Below the pieces are notes generated by a model. The model was not told the DNA's origin. It made no database searches and saw only the letters and a list, made by a program, of their open reading frames with translations. A DNA stretch of 64,000 nt, taken from positions 581,428 through 645,427 of the forward strand of contig NZ_JABEPP010000004.1 in assembly GCF_013044135.1 (NCBI RefSeq). Reading direction: 5' to 3'. Positions 52,789 to 62,680 of this stretch are shown here, in pieces (position 1 is the stretch's first letter; each line of letters starts with the position of its first letter). This DNA comes from Enterovirga aerilata (GTDB lineage Bacteria; Pseudomonadota; Alphaproteobacteria; Rhizobiales; Beijerinckiaceae). The translations under genes were made by a program, and so were the position numbers.

Positions 52789-54120
52789 TCAGGCCGCGCC
52801 GGGATGGCCGGCGCCCTGCGGGCGCCCGACGCTCGTGTAGTGAAAGCCATGCCTGCGCATCTCCTCCGGCACGTAGACGTTGCGCAGGTCCACCAGCACG
52901 GGCGCAGCCAGCGCCTTGCGCAGCCTCGCGGGATCGAGCGCGCGGAAGGCGTCCCACTCCGTGACCAGAACAAGAGCGTCCGCGCCTTCGGCGCAGGAAT
53001 AGGCATCAGTCGCGTATTCCACGTCGGTCAAGACGGCCCTGGCCTGCTCCATTCCTTCGGGATCGTAGGCGCGGATGCGAGCCCCCGCATCCTGCAGGGC
53101 TGAGATGATCGCGCAGGACGGCGCATCGCGCATGTCGTCCGTGTTCGGCTTGAAGGTGAGCCCGAGGACCGCGATGAGCTTGCCCCGAACCGAGCCGTCG
53201 CAGGCTGCAATGACTTTGCGGGCCATGGCGCGCTTGCGCTGGTCGTTCACGGAGACGACCGTCTCGACGAGCCGGACCGGCGCGCCATGATCCTGCGCCG
53301 TCTTCATCAGAGCGAGCGTGTCCTTGGGGAAGCAGGAGCCTCCATAGCCCGGCCCGGCATGGAGGAACTTCGTCCCGATCCGGTTGTCCAGCCCGATGCC
53401 GCGCGCGACCTCCTGCACGTTCGCGCCCACCTGCTCGCACAGATCCGCGATCTCGTTGATGAAGGTGATCTTCGTCGCCAGGAACGCATTGGCCGCGTAT
53501 TTCGTCAGCTCCGCCGTGCGGCGGCCTGTAACCATGATCGGCGCCTGGTTCAGGTAGAGCGGGCGGTAGAGGTCGCTCACGACCCGGGCCCCGTGCTCGT
53601 CGTTCGCCCCGATCACGATGCGATCCGGACGCTTGAAGTCCTGGATGGCGGCCCCTTCCCGCAGGAATTCGGGATTGGACACCACGGAGAACTCGGCGTC
53701 CGGCCGCAATTCGCGAATGATGCGTTCGACTTCGTCGCCGGTGCCGACCGGTACCGTCGATTTGGTCACCACGACCGTGAAGCCGTCGATCGCCGCCGCG
53801 ATCTCACGCGCCGCCGCGTAGACGAAGGAGAGATCCGCAAAGCCGTCGCCGCGCCGCGAGGGCGTTCCGACCGCGATGAACACCGCCTGCGCGTCATGCA
53901 CGGCGGCCGCGAGCTCGGTCGTGAAGGAGAGCCGGCCGGCGCGGACATTGGTCGCTACCAGATCGTCGAGGCCCGGCTCGAAGATCGGGATGCGGCCCGC
54001 CTTGAGGGCCGCGACCTTGCCCGCATCCCTGTCGATGCAGACGACCTCGTGCCCGAAATCGGCGAAGCACGCCCCCGAGACGAGACCGACATAGCCGGAC
54101 CCGACCATCGCAACCCGCAC
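52789..54120 (-). CDS. ugd: UDP-glucose 6-dehydrogenase
   Basis: 443 residues from GTG 54120, with GGGAGG upstream and an N-terminus MRVAMVGSGYVGLVSGACFA that matches the family. Other motifs: AVFIAVGTPSRRGDGFADLS, VVTKSTVPVGTGDEVERIIR, PEFLREGAAIQDF, KYAANAFLATKITFINEIAD and the active-site GYGGSCFPKDTLAL with the catalytic Cys. VLGLTFKPNTDDMRDAPS follows. It oxidises UDP-glucose twice to UDP-glucuronate using NAD. Its product feeds the UDP-xylose synthase (43835) and UDP-glucuronate 4-epimerase (51704). Confidence 0.96.
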   Translation of the reverse strand: MRVAMVGSGYVGLVSGACFADFGHEVVCIDRDAGKVAALKAGRIPIFEPGLDDLVATNVRAGRLSFTTELAAAVHDAQAVFIAVGTPSRRGDGFADLSFVYAAAREIAAAIDGFTVVVTKSTVPVGTGDEVERIIRELRPDAEFSVVSNPEFLREGAAIQDFKRPDRIVIGANDEHGARVVSDLYRPLYLNQAPIMVTGRRTAELTKYAANAFLATKITFINEIADLCEQVGANVQEVARGIGLDNRIGTKFLHAGPGYGGSCFPKDTLALMKTAQDHGAPVRLVETVVSVNDQRKRAMARKVIAACDGSVRGKLIAVLGLTFKPNTDDMRDAPSCAIISALQDAGARIRAYDPEGMEQARAVLTDVEYATDAYSCAEGADALVLVTEWDAFRALDPARLRKALAAPVLVDLRNVYVPEEMRRHGFHYTSVGRPQGAGHPGAA

Positions 54121-54290
54121 GATGAACCTCCCGTCCGCTGCGCCTGGACCGGCAGATGCCCGGCCCGGTGGCAAAAGGCAAATGGTCCAGGCGTGCCCGG
54201 AAGGCGATGGATGTTGCGCGAAAGAGGGACCCAATCGCGCCGATCTTCGTTGATGGGGCTGTCGACATCCCGCCGGACGCCCGATCACGC

Positions 54291-56549
54291 ATGGCCACGA
54301 AGAAGACCGCCCCTGCCATCACCGGGGGGAGCGCCGCTCCCTCCGTGCAGACACGCTCGCGCGTCCGAGAGGGGCTTCCCAATCCGCTCGGGGCTACCTG
54401 GGATGGCTTGGGCGTCAACTTCGCGCTGTTCTCGGCGCATGCCACGAAGGTGGAGCTCTGCCTGTTCGACCTCGACGGCCAGACGGAGATCGAGCGGGTC
54501 GAGCTGCCCGAATACACCGACGAGGTCTGGCACGGTTATCTGCCGGATGCCCGGCCGGGCACGGTCTACGCCTATCGTGTGCACGGGCCCTACGATCCCG
54601 AGGCGGGGCACCGCTTCAATCCGAACAAGCTGCTTCTTGACCCCTATGCCAAGCAGCTCGTAGGGGAGCTGACCTGGGATCCGGCGGTCTTCGGCTATGT
54701 TGCCGGGAGCGAGGATCTGACCTTCGACGAGCGCGACAGCGCCGCCTTCATGCCGAAATGCCGCGTGATCGACCCGGCCTTCACCTGGGGCCGGGAGCAG
54801 CCGCCGCGCGTCTCATGGGAGCGCACCATCTTCTACGAGACGCATGTCCGCGGCTACACGATGCTGCACCCGGCAGTGCCGGACCATCTCCGCGGCACGT
54901 TCTCGGGCATGGGCAACAACGCGATCATCGACTACATCAAAAGTCTCGGCGTGACATCGGTCGAGCTGCTTCCTGTCCACGCCTATGTCGACGACGACTT
55001 CCTTCTGAAGAAGGGCCTGCGGAATTATTGGGGTTACAACACGATCGGATTCTTCGCACCGCAGCCTCGCTATATGGCGACTCCGTTCGTCAACGAGTTC
55101 AAGGAGATGGTGGCCAAGTTCCACGATGCCGGGATCGAGGTGATCCTGGACGTGGTCTATAACCATACGGCCGAGGGGAACGAGAAGGGTCCGACCCTCT
55201 CGTTCAAGGGGATCGACAACGCCTCCTACTATCGGCTCCTGCCCGACCAGAGGCGCTACTACATCAACGACACCGGCACCGGGAACACGCTGAACCTCAG
55301 CCACCCGCGCGTGCTGCAGATGGTGACCGACTCGCTCCGCTATTGGGCGCAGGAGATGCACGTCGACGGCTTCCGGTTCGATCTGGCGACGATTCTGGGC
55401 CGTGAACCCTACGGTTTCGACGAGGGCGGCGGATTCCTGGATTCATGCCGCCAGGATCCGGTTCTGTCCTCGGTCAAGCTCATCGCCGAGCCCTGGGATT
55501 GCGGCCCGGGCGGCTATCAGGTCGGCGGCTTCCCGCCGGGCTGGGCCGAGTGGAACGACCGGTATCGTGACACCGTGCGGGCGTTCTGGAGGGGCGACGA
55601 CGGGCAACTCCCGGAGATGGCCTCCCGCCTCACGGGATCTGCCGACAAGTTCTGCAAGCGCGGACGCAAGCCGTGGGCGAGCGTCAACTTCGTCACCGCG
55701 CATGACGGGTTCACGCTGCGCGATCTCGTCTCCTACAACGAGAAGCACAACGAGGCGAATGGCGAGGACAACCGCGACGGGCACTCGCACAACCTGTCCA
55801 ACAATTACGGCGCCGAGGGCCCGACGGACGATCCCGAGATCCGCGCGGTGCGCCTGCGCCAGATGCGCAACTTCATCGCGACGCTGTTCCTGTCCCGCGG
55901 CACGCCCATGCTGCTCGCCGGCGACGAGTTCGGCCGCACCCAGCACGGCAACAACAATGCCTATGCGCAGGACAGCGAGATCGGCTGGATCAATTGGGAG
56001 ATGGACGAGGAGGGGCGCGAGCTTGCCGAGTTCACCCGCCGCATCATCGCGCTGAGGCAATCCCTGCCGATGCTGCGCCGCGGCCGCTTCCTCACGGGCC
56101 AGTTCGACGAGACGCTCGGCGTCAAGGACGTGAGCTGGCTCACCCCGGCCGGCACCGAGATGACGGACGAGCATTGGGCGGATGGCAACGGCCGCTGCCT
56201 CGGGGTGCTCCTGGACGGTCGCGCGCAGCCGACCGGCATCCGCCGGCCAGGAACGGATTCGACCCTGCTCCTGATCGTGAACGCCTATCACGACGTGGTG
56301 AACTTCAAGCTGCCCGAAGCGTCAGGAGGACGCCACTGGGTGTGCCTGGTCGACACCAACCGGCCCGATCTCGAAGATGCACCGGCTTTCGAGTTCGGCC
56401 ACGATTATGCCGTCACCGGCCGGTCCCTTCTGCTGTTCATGCTCACCCCGCGCAGCACGCGCCACCGCGACGACGAGGTGCGGTCCTACCGGCACGTGAT
56501 CGCGGAGTTCGACGAGGCCTGGGGCGGCAGCCTGACGGTAACGGAGTGA
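54291..56549 (+). CDS. glgX: Glycogen debranching enzyme GlgX
   Basis: 752 residues from ATG 54291. N-terminal CBM48 ([20 protein letters not shown]), then a GH13 domain with [40 protein letters not shown], nucleophile in [12 protein letters not shown], acid/base in [20 protein letters not shown] and third acid in [20 protein letters not shown]. These are the isoamylase/GlgX motifs. It removes alpha-1,6 branches left by glycogen phosphorylase. The frame is open to 54156 without protein-like sequence, so ATG 54291 is preferred. It stands alone, divergent from ugd; no other glycogen gene is next to it. Confidence 0.95.
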   Translation: MATKKTAPAITGGSAAPSVQTRSRVREGLPNPLGATWDGLGVNFALFSAHATKVELCLFDLDGQTEIERVELPEYTDEVWHGYLPDARPGTVYAYRVHGPYDPEAGHRFNPNKLLLDPYAKQLVGELTWDPAVFGYVAGSEDLTFDERDSAAFMPKCRVIDPAFTWGREQPPRVSWERTIFYETHVRGYTMLHPAVPDHLRGTFSGMGNNAIIDYIKSLGVTSVELLPVHAYVDDDFLLKKGLRNYWGYNTIGFFAPQPRYMATPFVNEFKEMVAKFHDAGIEVILDVVYNHTAEGNEKGPTLSFKGIDNASYYRLLPDQRRYYINDTGTGNTLNLSHPRVLQMVTDSLRYWAQEMHVDGFRFDLATILGREPYGFDEGGGFLDSCRQDPVLSSVKLIAEPWDCGPGGYQVGGFPPGWAEWNDRYRDTVRAFWRGDDGQLPEMASRLTGSADKFCKRGRKPWASVNFVTAHDGFTLRDLVSYNEKHNEANGEDNRDGHSHNLSNNYGAEGPTDDPEIRAVRLRQMRNFIATLFLSRGTPMLLAGDEFGRTQHGNNNAYAQDSEIGWINWEMDEEGRELAEFTRRIIALRQSLPMLRRGRFLTGQFDETLGVKDVSWLTPAGTEMTDEHWADGNGRCLGVLLDGRAQPTGIRRPGTDSTLLLIVNAYHDVVNFKLPEASGGRHWVCLVDTNRPDLEDAPAFEFGHDYAVTGRSLLLFMLTPRSTRHRDDEVRSYRHVIAEFDEAWGGSLTVTE

Positions 56550-56659
56550 CTCTGGAGGTCCGGTGCGGAACCGGTGGGTGTCAATCCGGCAGGAAGGCGC
56601 CTATATCTGTGTGAACTGACCGCGCGCGGGGGCGGCCCGAGCAAAGGACGCGAGGCGGA

Positions 56660-57205
56660 ATGAACGTTGAACCGGCGATCCGCGATCAGATGCTCGCGGC
56701 GCTTCCAAGCCTGCGAGCGTTTGCGATTTCACTGTGCGGAAACGTGGACAAGGCGGACGACCTCGTTCAGGACACGATCATGCGCGCCTGGGGCGCGATC
56801 GATCGGTTCGAGCGCGGGACGAACCTGAACGCCTGGCTCTTCACGATCCTGCGGAACCTCTATTTCTCGAACCTGCGCAAGGGCAAGCGGGAGGTGGAGG
56901 ACGTCGACGGCGCCTATGCGGGCCGGCTGTCGAGCCTTCCGGAGCAGGACGGCCGCGCCGACATGAACGACTTCCGGGCGGCGCTCGCCCGGCTTGCCCC
57001 CGATCAGCGCGAAGCGCTGCTGCTGGTCGGTGCGCAGGGCTTCTCCTACGAGGAGACGGCCGCGATCATGGGCTGCGCGATCGGGACGGTGAAAAGCCGC
57101 GTCAATCGCGCCCGGGTGCGGCTGTCCGAGCTCCTCGCCGTGGAGCAGATCGAGGATCTCGGCCCCGATCGGATGACCATGGCGGCGCTCCAGCCGCCGA
57201 GCTGA
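56660..57205 (+). CDS. ECF-type RNA polymerase sigma factor (EcfG-like)
   Basis: 181 residues. Sigma region 2: FAISLCGNVDKADDLVQDTI, MRAWGAIDRFERGTNLNAWL, FTILRNLYFSNLRK. Sigma region 4: ALARLAPDQREALLLVGAQG, FSYEETAAIMGCAIGTVKSR, VNRARVRLSELL. The sequence resembles EcfG, the general stress sigma factor of alphaproteobacteria, as I recall it. No nepR or phyR gene adjoins it, whereas the master ecfG usually sits beside them, so this may be a secondary EcfG paralogue. It is alone between glgX and the hydantoinase gene. Confidence 0.88.
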   Translation: MNVEPAIRDQMLAALPSLRAFAISLCGNVDKADDLVQDTIMRAWGAIDRFERGTNLNAWLFTILRNLYFSNLRKGKREVEDVDGAYAGRLSSLPEQDGRADMNDFRAALARLAPDQREALLLVGAQGFSYEETAAIMGCAIGTVKSRVNRARVRLSELLAVEQIEDLGPDRMTMAALQPPS

Positions 57206-57289
57206 TCCTTCCCCCTCGGGGCATCGCTCTTGCCTCGGTGGCCAGGGGGCGGCATCGATGCCGCGACACCCCGGCCAGGCGAGCCCCAG

Positions 57290-58711
57290 ATGCCGAGCTT
57301 CGATACCATCATCCGCGGCGGCACCGTCGCGACCGCCGCCGATACCTTCGCCTGCGACATCGGCATCAGGGACGGACTCATCGCTGCGCTCGGACGGGAC
57401 CTGGGCGACGCCGATCGGGTGATCGACGCGACGGGGCTGCTCGTTCTTCCGGGCGGAATCGATAGCCATGTTCACTTCGCCCAGCCCTCCGGGCCGGGCA
57501 TTGTCATGGCGGACGGGTTCGAAAGCGGCACGCGCTCGGCGGCCTTCGGTGGCAATACGACCGTCCTGCCGTTCTGCGTGCAGCAGAAGGGCCAGACCCT
57601 GCGTGAGGCGCTCAAGGCCTATCACGCCGAAGCCCACGGCCAGTGCTACGTCGACGTCTCCTTCCATCTCGTCATCGCCGACCCCACCGATCAGGTGCTC
57701 GGCCAGGAACTGCCCGCGCTCGTCGAGGACGGCTACACCTCGTTCAAGGTCTTCATGACCTATGAGGGCATGGCCCTGTCGGACATGGAGATGCTGCAGG
57801 TGATGTCGGTCGCGCGCCGCACCGGCGCTCTCGTCATGATACATGCCGAGAATTTCGACGCGATCCGCTTCCTGGTCGACAAGCTCGAGCGCGAGGGCCA
57901 CGTCGCCCCCCGCTACCACGCGGTCTCCCGCCCTATCCCGGTCGAGCGCGAGGCGACCCACCGGGCCATCTCGCTCGCCGAACTCGTCGACGTGCCGATC
58001 ATGATCGTCCATGTCTCGAACGGGGAGGCCATGGAGGAGATACGCCGGGCGCAGGCCAAGGGCCTCAAGGTCTATGGCGAGACCTGCCCGCAATACCTAG
58101 TCCTGACCGAGAAGGACCTGGAAGGCCTCAACATGGAGGGTGCGAAATATGTCTGCTCCCCGCCGCCGCGCGACAAGGACAGTCAGGAGGCGTGCTGGCG
58201 CGGGCTCGAGACGGGCGTCTTCTCCGTCTTCTCGTCCGACCATTGCCCGTTCCGCTATGACGATCCGGCGGGAAAGCTGAACCCGAAAAGCAGGACGAGC
58301 TTCCGCTGGGTGCCGAACGGCATCCCGGGGGTCGCGGCGCGGCTGCCGATCCTCTTTTCGGAAGGCGTGTCGAAGGGCCGGATCGACCTGAACCGGTTCG
58401 TGGCTCTATCGGCCACGAACCATGCCAAGACCTATGGGCTCTACCCGAGGAAGGGCACGATCGCGATCGGGTCGGATGCCGACATCGCGATCTGGGACCC
58501 GGAGCGAAGGCGAACCCTGACCCATGACCTCTTGAAGGACGGATCGGATTATACGCCCTACGAGGGGATCGAGATCACGGGCTGGCCCGTCGTGACGATG
58601 GTGCGCGGCCGTATCGTGGTCCAGGATGGGGAACTCGTAGGCGAGAAGGGCTTCGGCGCCTATCTGGCCCGCGAGAAATCGCCCTACGCCGCTCCGCGCC
58701 GCGAATTCTGA
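57290..58711 (+). CDS. hydA: Dihydropyrimidinase/hydantoinase
   Basis: 473 residues from ATG 57290. Cyclic amidohydrolase motifs: VLPGGIDSHVHFAQP (first metal His pair), YTSFKVFMTYEG (Lys that is carboxylated), ALVMIHAENFDAIRF, PIMIVHVSNGEAMEEI and VFSSDHCPFRYDD (metal Asp). This is the D-hydantoinase/dihydropyrimidinase family, which opens hydantoin or dihydropyrimidine rings. The next two genes, on the opposite strand, encode enzymes able to hydrolyse the carbamoyl product, so a pyrimidine- or hydantoin-degradation set is likely. Confidence 0.93.
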   Translation: MPSFDTIIRGGTVATAADTFACDIGIRDGLIAALGRDLGDADRVIDATGLLVLPGGIDSHVHFAQPSGPGIVMADGFESGTRSAAFGGNTTVLPFCVQQKGQTLREALKAYHAEAHGQCYVDVSFHLVIADPTDQVLGQELPALVEDGYTSFKVFMTYEGMALSDMEMLQVMSVARRTGALVMIHAENFDAIRFLVDKLEREGHVAPRYHAVSRPIPVEREATHRAISLAELVDVPIMIVHVSNGEAMEEIRRAQAKGLKVYGETCPQYLVLTEKDLEGLNMEGAKYVCSPPPRDKDSQEACWRGLETGVFSVFSSDHCPFRYDDPAGKLNPKSRTSFRWVPNGIPGVAARLPILFSEGVSKGRIDLNRFVALSATNHAKTYGLYPRKGTIAIGSDADIAIWDPERRRTLTHDLLKDGSDYTPYEGIEITGWPVVTMVRGRIVVQDGELVGEKGFGAYLAREKSPYAAPRREF

Positions 58712-58730
58712 TCCCGCTGGACGGGCGATG

Positions 58731-58749
58731 GCCGCGCTCGCCGCGGCTT
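58731..58749. terminator. Hairpin between convergent hydantoinase and carbamoylase genes
   Basis: GCCGCG and CGCGGC form a six-base stem around CTCGC, followed by TT on the plus strand, 20 bases after the hydantoinase stop. A weak terminator candidate in a 118-base convergent gap. Confidence 0.35.
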
Positions 58750-58829
58750 GAATCGAATGGCGGCGTGAAGATTACCTTGTGCGGCCCGGTCGAGACAGGT
58801 CGAGCGATGCCCCTGCGGGCGGCCAGACC

Positions 58830-60095
58830 CTAACCCGCGAGTTGCAGGACGGTCCGGAGCAGGACGTTGGCGCCCGCCGCGCAGTCCTCCTTGGTCGCGC
58901 TCTCGGCCTCGTTGTGGCTGAGCCCGTCCTTGCACGGCACGAAGATCATCGCGGTCGGGACGACGGAGGCGGTCAGCACGGCATCGTGCCCGGGCCCGGA
59001 CGTCATCGTCCGGCACGAATAGCCGAGCTCGGCGGCGGAATTCTGCACCGCTGCGCAGACGGTCTCGTCGAACGCGACCGGCGCCTTGTTCCAGAAGCGG
59101 TCGATGGCGAACTCGACCCGGCGGGCCGCACCGATGGACGCGAGGGCCTGATCGATCGCCTGCGTCATGCGGCCGAGCGCCTCAGCTTCGGGATGGCGGT
59201 AGTCCAGGGTGAACCGAACCTCGCCCGGGATCGTGTTGCGGGAGGCGGGAAGCGCCTCGACGACGCCGATCGTCGCCACCCCGTCCGGGCCGTTCTCGCG
59301 TGCGATCCTCTCGGCCGCGAGGGCAAATTCGGCGAACGCCATCAGGGCGTCACGGCGCATGTCCATCGGGGTCGAGCCCGCGTGGCTCTCCCGGCCGAGC
59401 ACCCGGCCGTCGGCCCAGATCGAGCCTTTCGCGGCCGTGACGACGCCGATCGACTTTCCTTCCTGCTCGAGGATCGGACCCTGCTCGATATGGAGCTCGA
59501 CCATGGCACCGAACCGCCGCTGCCCAACGGGCTCGGCGCCGCGATAGCCGATGGCTTCGAGCGCATCGCCGAAGCGGATACCATCGCGGTCCTGCCTCTC
59601 CATCGCCCAGGCCTGGTCGACTTCACCGGCATAGACGCCCGAGGCGACCATGCCCGGCGCGAAGCGCGCGCCCTCCTCGTTGGTCCAGTTCACGAGCGTG
59701 ATCGGCGCCTCCGTCTCGATCCCGGCGTCGTTCAGCGTCCGCATGACCTCCAGCCCCGCCAGCACGCCCAGGATGCCATCGAACTTGCCGCCGGTCGGCT
59801 GCGTGTCGAGATGAGATCCCATGGCGATCGGCTTCTTCGAGGGATCGCGCCCCGGCCGGATCGCGTACATCGTCCCCATCTGGTCGATGCCGAGTTCGAG
59901 CCCTGCGTCGCGGGCGGCCTTCGCGAACCAGTCGCGCACGCGCCGGTCCTCCTCGGTCAGCGCCAGACGGCAGATGCCGCCCTTCGGCGTTCCGCCGATC
60001 TCCGCCGTCTCCATCAGGGTTCCCCAGAGGCGGTCGGGGTCGATCGTCAGATTAGCGCGCGTCACGTGAGAAACTCCGCCATCTAGGCTTTCCAT
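58830..60095 (-). CDS. Zn-dependent amidase: N-carbamoyl-amino-acid hydrolase/beta-ureidopropionase-like
   Basis: 421 residues, M20 family, with the N-carbamoylase/allantoate amidohydrolase signature: PIAMGSHLDTQPTGGKFDGI (metal His, Asp), LVNWTNEEGARFAPGMVASG (catalytic Glu pair), VELHIEQGPILEQEG, RESHAGSTPMDMRRDAL and TSGPGHDAVLTASV near the end. It hydrolyses the carbamoyl group of N-carbamoyl amino acids or ureidopropionate, releasing NH3 and CO2. It is convergent with the hydantoinase gene, whose product it would use. The next gene starts only six bases on, in the same direction. Confidence 0.9.
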   Translation of the reverse strand: MESLDGGVSHVTRANLTIDPDRLWGTLMETAEIGGTPKGGICRLALTEEDRRVRDWFAKAARDAGLELGIDQMGTMYAIRPGRDPSKKPIAMGSHLDTQPTGGKFDGILGVLAGLEVMRTLNDAGIETEAPITLVNWTNEEGARFAPGMVASGVYAGEVDQAWAMERQDRDGIRFGDALEAIGYRGAEPVGQRRFGAMVELHIEQGPILEQEGKSIGVVTAAKGSIWADGRVLGRESHAGSTPMDMRRDALMAFAEFALAAERIARENGPDGVATIGVVEALPASRNTIPGEVRFTLDYRHPEAEALGRMTQAIDQALASIGAARRVEFAIDRFWNKAPVAFDETVCAAVQNSAAELGYSCRTMTSGPGHDAVLTASVVPTAMIFVPCKDGLSHNEAESATKEDCAAGANVLLRTVLQLAG

Positions 60096-60101
60096 CTAGG
60101 A

Positions 60102-61328
60102 TCAGGGCTGCAGCAGGTCGGCGACCGCATGCGCGATCACTGCCGTCGCCTTCGCCAGGCAGTCGACCGGGATGCGCTCGTCGGCCCGATGCGCATTGGC
60201 GTCGAGCAGCGTGCGCGGGCCTGCCCCGTACATCACGGTCGGGACCCCGGCCTCCGAATAGTGCCGCGCATCGGCGTAGAGCGGCACGCCGCCCGTAGGA
60301 ACCGGCTCGCCCATGATCTCGGTCGCGCGCCTCGATACGATGTCGGCGAGCCGATCCGCCCCGGGGACCGGTCCGAAGGCCCGCGCCAGGAGGATCCGGC
60401 GGATCTCGACGAAGATACCCTCGTGCCCTGCAGCCGCGCCCCGGATCAGCGCCGTCAACTCGCGTTCGACCGTCTCCGGATTCTCCTCGGGCGTGACGCG
60501 CCGGTCGAGCCGGAAGCTGACTTTGTCAGGCACGACGTTGGTGTTGATGCCGCCCTCGATGAGCCCGACCACGCAACTCGGGCTCGCGATGCCCGGGACG
60601 TTCGAGCGCCGCTCCTTCAACTCGTCCGCATAGGCATAGAGGCGGCGGAGCACGTCGGTTGCGGCGCGCAGCGCGTCGCGACCGGTCTCGGGCCGCGCCG
60701 CATGGGCCGACTTGCCCCGCACCTCCACGGCGAGATGCAGGCAGCCGTTATGCGCCGTCACCACCTCGTACGAGAAGCCGGGGCAGATGGCGTAGTCTGG
60801 CCTGCTGATCCCCTCGCGGAGGAGCCAGGCGGGCCCGATCTCGCCTCCAGCCTCCTCGTCATAGGTGATGTGCAGCTCGACCGCGCCGGCGAGCGGCCGG
60901 CCGCCCTCGACGAGCGCCCTCAGGGCGAAGGCATAGGTTGCGATGTCGGATTTGGAGACCGCCACGCCGCGGCCGTACATCCAGCCGTCCCGGATCTCGC
61001 CCGCATAGGGATCGACACTCCAGCCTTCGCCAGGCGGCACCACGTCCCCATGGGCGTTGAGGGCCACGGTTGGGCCGTGCGCGAACCGATGGCGCACGAC
61101 GAGGTTCGTGGCCGAGATCATCCCGTGCCGGCGCACCAGATCGGCCGGGACGGGGTAGCGTTCGACCCTGAAGCCAAACTCCTCCAGGAGCCTCGCCGTG
61201 GCCTCGGCATGCGGAGCGCAATCGCCGGGCGGGTTGTCGGAGGGAACCCGCACGAGCTTCCGGAGAAAGGAGAGCGCGGCCTCCGCGTCGCGGTCCACCA
61301 GCGCGGACAGGTCGGAAAGCTTTGTCAC
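60102..61328 (-). CDS. M20 family metallopeptidase-like protein (ArgE/DapE type)
   Basis: 408 residues. Motifs: PTVALNAHGDVVPPGEGWSV (metal His and Asp), MYGRGVAVSKSDIATYAFAL, ELHITYDEEAGGEIGPAWLL (catalytic Glu pair, as DEE), GKSAHAARPETGRDALRAAT (dimerisation domain) and GAGPRTLLDANAHRADERIP with the last metal His. Typical of ArgE/DapE/CPG2 enzymes that hydrolyse N-acyl or peptide bonds. It precedes the carbamoylase gene by six bases on the same strand, so it probably acts in the same pathway. The true substrate is unknown. Confidence 0.88.
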   Translation of the reverse strand: MTKLSDLSALVDRDAEAALSFLRKLVRVPSDNPPGDCAPHAEATARLLEEFGFRVERYPVPADLVRRHGMISATNLVVRHRFAHGPTVALNAHGDVVPPGEGWSVDPYAGEIRDGWMYGRGVAVSKSDIATYAFALRALVEGGRPLAGAVELHITYDEEAGGEIGPAWLLREGISRPDYAICPGFSYEVVTAHNGCLHLAVEVRGKSAHAARPETGRDALRAATDVLRRLYAYADELKERRSNVPGIASPSCVVGLIEGGINTNVVPDKVSFRLDRRVTPEENPETVERELTALIRGAAAGHEGIFVEIRRILLARAFGPVPGADRLADIVSRRATEIMGEPVPTGGVPLYADARHYSEAGVPTVMYGAGPRTLLDANAHRADERIPVDCLAKATAVIAHAVADLLQP

Positions 61329-61379
61329 GGATCAGACGATAGCTGCTGGCCCCGCAGGCGTGAAGCTGGCAGGTCCGGC

Positions 61380-62585
61380 CTACACCCGCAGTTCCCGGAA
61401 GCGCGGTCGCCGCGTGCGGAACTGGCCGCGCTGTGACCCTACGAACGCGATCACCAGGACCACGAGGGAGGCCGGCCACCAGGCCTGGCCGCTGCCCACC
61501 CCGGCGCAGGCGAGCGAGAAGGCCGCCGTGACCGCGCCGGCAACTCCGGGGAGAAGCGGCGCGTAGCTGGCCGCCGCGCCGCGCAGCCCGGCCCAGATCG
61601 AGGCCGCCACGGCGAGTGCGCCCACCGCGCCGAGATCGTACCAGAGATGGACGAGCGCGATGTCGGGCGTGCCCGGCGGAAGCGCGCCGGTGATGCGCGC
61701 CTGGATGAAGGCGCCGAACCCATGTCCGGTGACGAGGCGCGCCGGTTCGGCGAAGACGAGCGACTTCCAGGCCGCGAGCGCGCCCGCAAAGGCACCCGGA
61801 TCGGGAAGAAAGCCGGAGACGGGCGCGAGGATCAGCGGCAGGAGCGGTGCAAGGAGAACGATCCCCGGCATGATCAGGCGGGCGAGCAGGATGCCCGCCT
61901 CGGGCGCGAGCGCAACGACCACATAGGCGAGCGCGCCAGCCGCGAAGGCGGCCGAGATCGCCGGTTCCGGCCCGACGAGCGTGGCAAGCGCTACCGCGAC
62001 GACGAGACAGATCGCCTCCAGGTCCCGGTTGCGCGAGCGCAGCCACGCGATGGACGGCCATCCTAGGAGCGCCAGCACCGAGAGCCCTCGCATCACGCTT
62101 CGGCCCTCACCTTCCGCTTCGGTCAGGCTCGGGAACATGAAAGCCGTCACGATCACGGCGATCGCGGCCACCGCGACGCCGACCGGGATGAGGTAGAGGT
62201 TCGCGGCCCGCATCCGGTCCGGCAAGGACAGATAGGCGGCGGCCCCCAGTCCCAGGCTGCCGTAGAGCCCCAACAGGCGCTCGGCGGCAGCGGCCGGAGC
62301 CGGAGTCCAGAGCAGGGACAGCGCCGCCCAGGAGAGTCCGAACAGAGCCGCAAGCACGCCAGCGGAACCGGACAGCCTTTCGGCGCTGTCGCGTAATGGC
62401 CGGAATGCCCAATCCAGCACGCTCGCCATCACGAGAAGGGCGACCCCGATCGGCAGGAACAGCACGACACCGCGGCGCGAGAACAGCGCTACGACGGGCA
62501 GGATCACCATGAGGACCGCGAAGCCGAGCCGCCGAAGCAGTGCGGCAGCATCTTTCGCCGGATCGATGGAGGGCGCGCGCGCCAT
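61380..62585 (-). CDS. O-antigen ligase-like membrane protein
   Basis: 401 residues with about ten to twelve transmembrane segments (FAVLMVILPVVALFSRRGVV, LIPVGVAVAAIAVIVTAFMF, GIVLLAPLLPLILAPVSGFL). A periplasmic loop ends in LVTGHGFGAFIQARITGALP and PDIALVHLWYDLGAVGALAV, where the GHGFGA and H-x-x-Y-D-L-G stretches recall Wzy/WaaL proteins. It may be a second polymerase or ligase, possibly for LPS O-antigen. No other glycan genes adjoin it; its neighbours are metabolic, so its partner pathway is unknown. Confidence 0.75.
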   Translation of the reverse strand: MARAPSIDPAKDAAALLRRLGFAVLMVILPVVALFSRRGVVLFLPIGVALLVMASVLDWAFRPLRDSAERLSGSAGVLAALFGLSWAALSLLWTPAPAAAAERLLGLYGSLGLGAAAYLSLPDRMRAANLYLIPVGVAVAAIAVIVTAFMFPSLTEAEGEGRSVMRGLSVLALLGWPSIAWLRSRNRDLEAICLVVAVALATLVGPEPAISAAFAAGALAYVVVALAPEAGILLARLIMPGIVLLAPLLPLILAPVSGFLPDPGAFAGALAAWKSLVFAEPARLVTGHGFGAFIQARITGALPPGTPDIALVHLWYDLGAVGALAVAASIWAGLRGAAASYAPLLPGVAGAVTAAFSLACAGVGSGQAWWPASLVVLVIAFVGSQRGQFRTRRPRFRELRV

Positions 62586-62680
62586 GGCCTTTCGCGAGCC
62601 GCTGGCTCATGTACCCTGGGACGAGGAACCCTAGTCAGCGCCTCCGGTCCTGGCTGTAGGAGCCGTGCAACACCCAGGCC

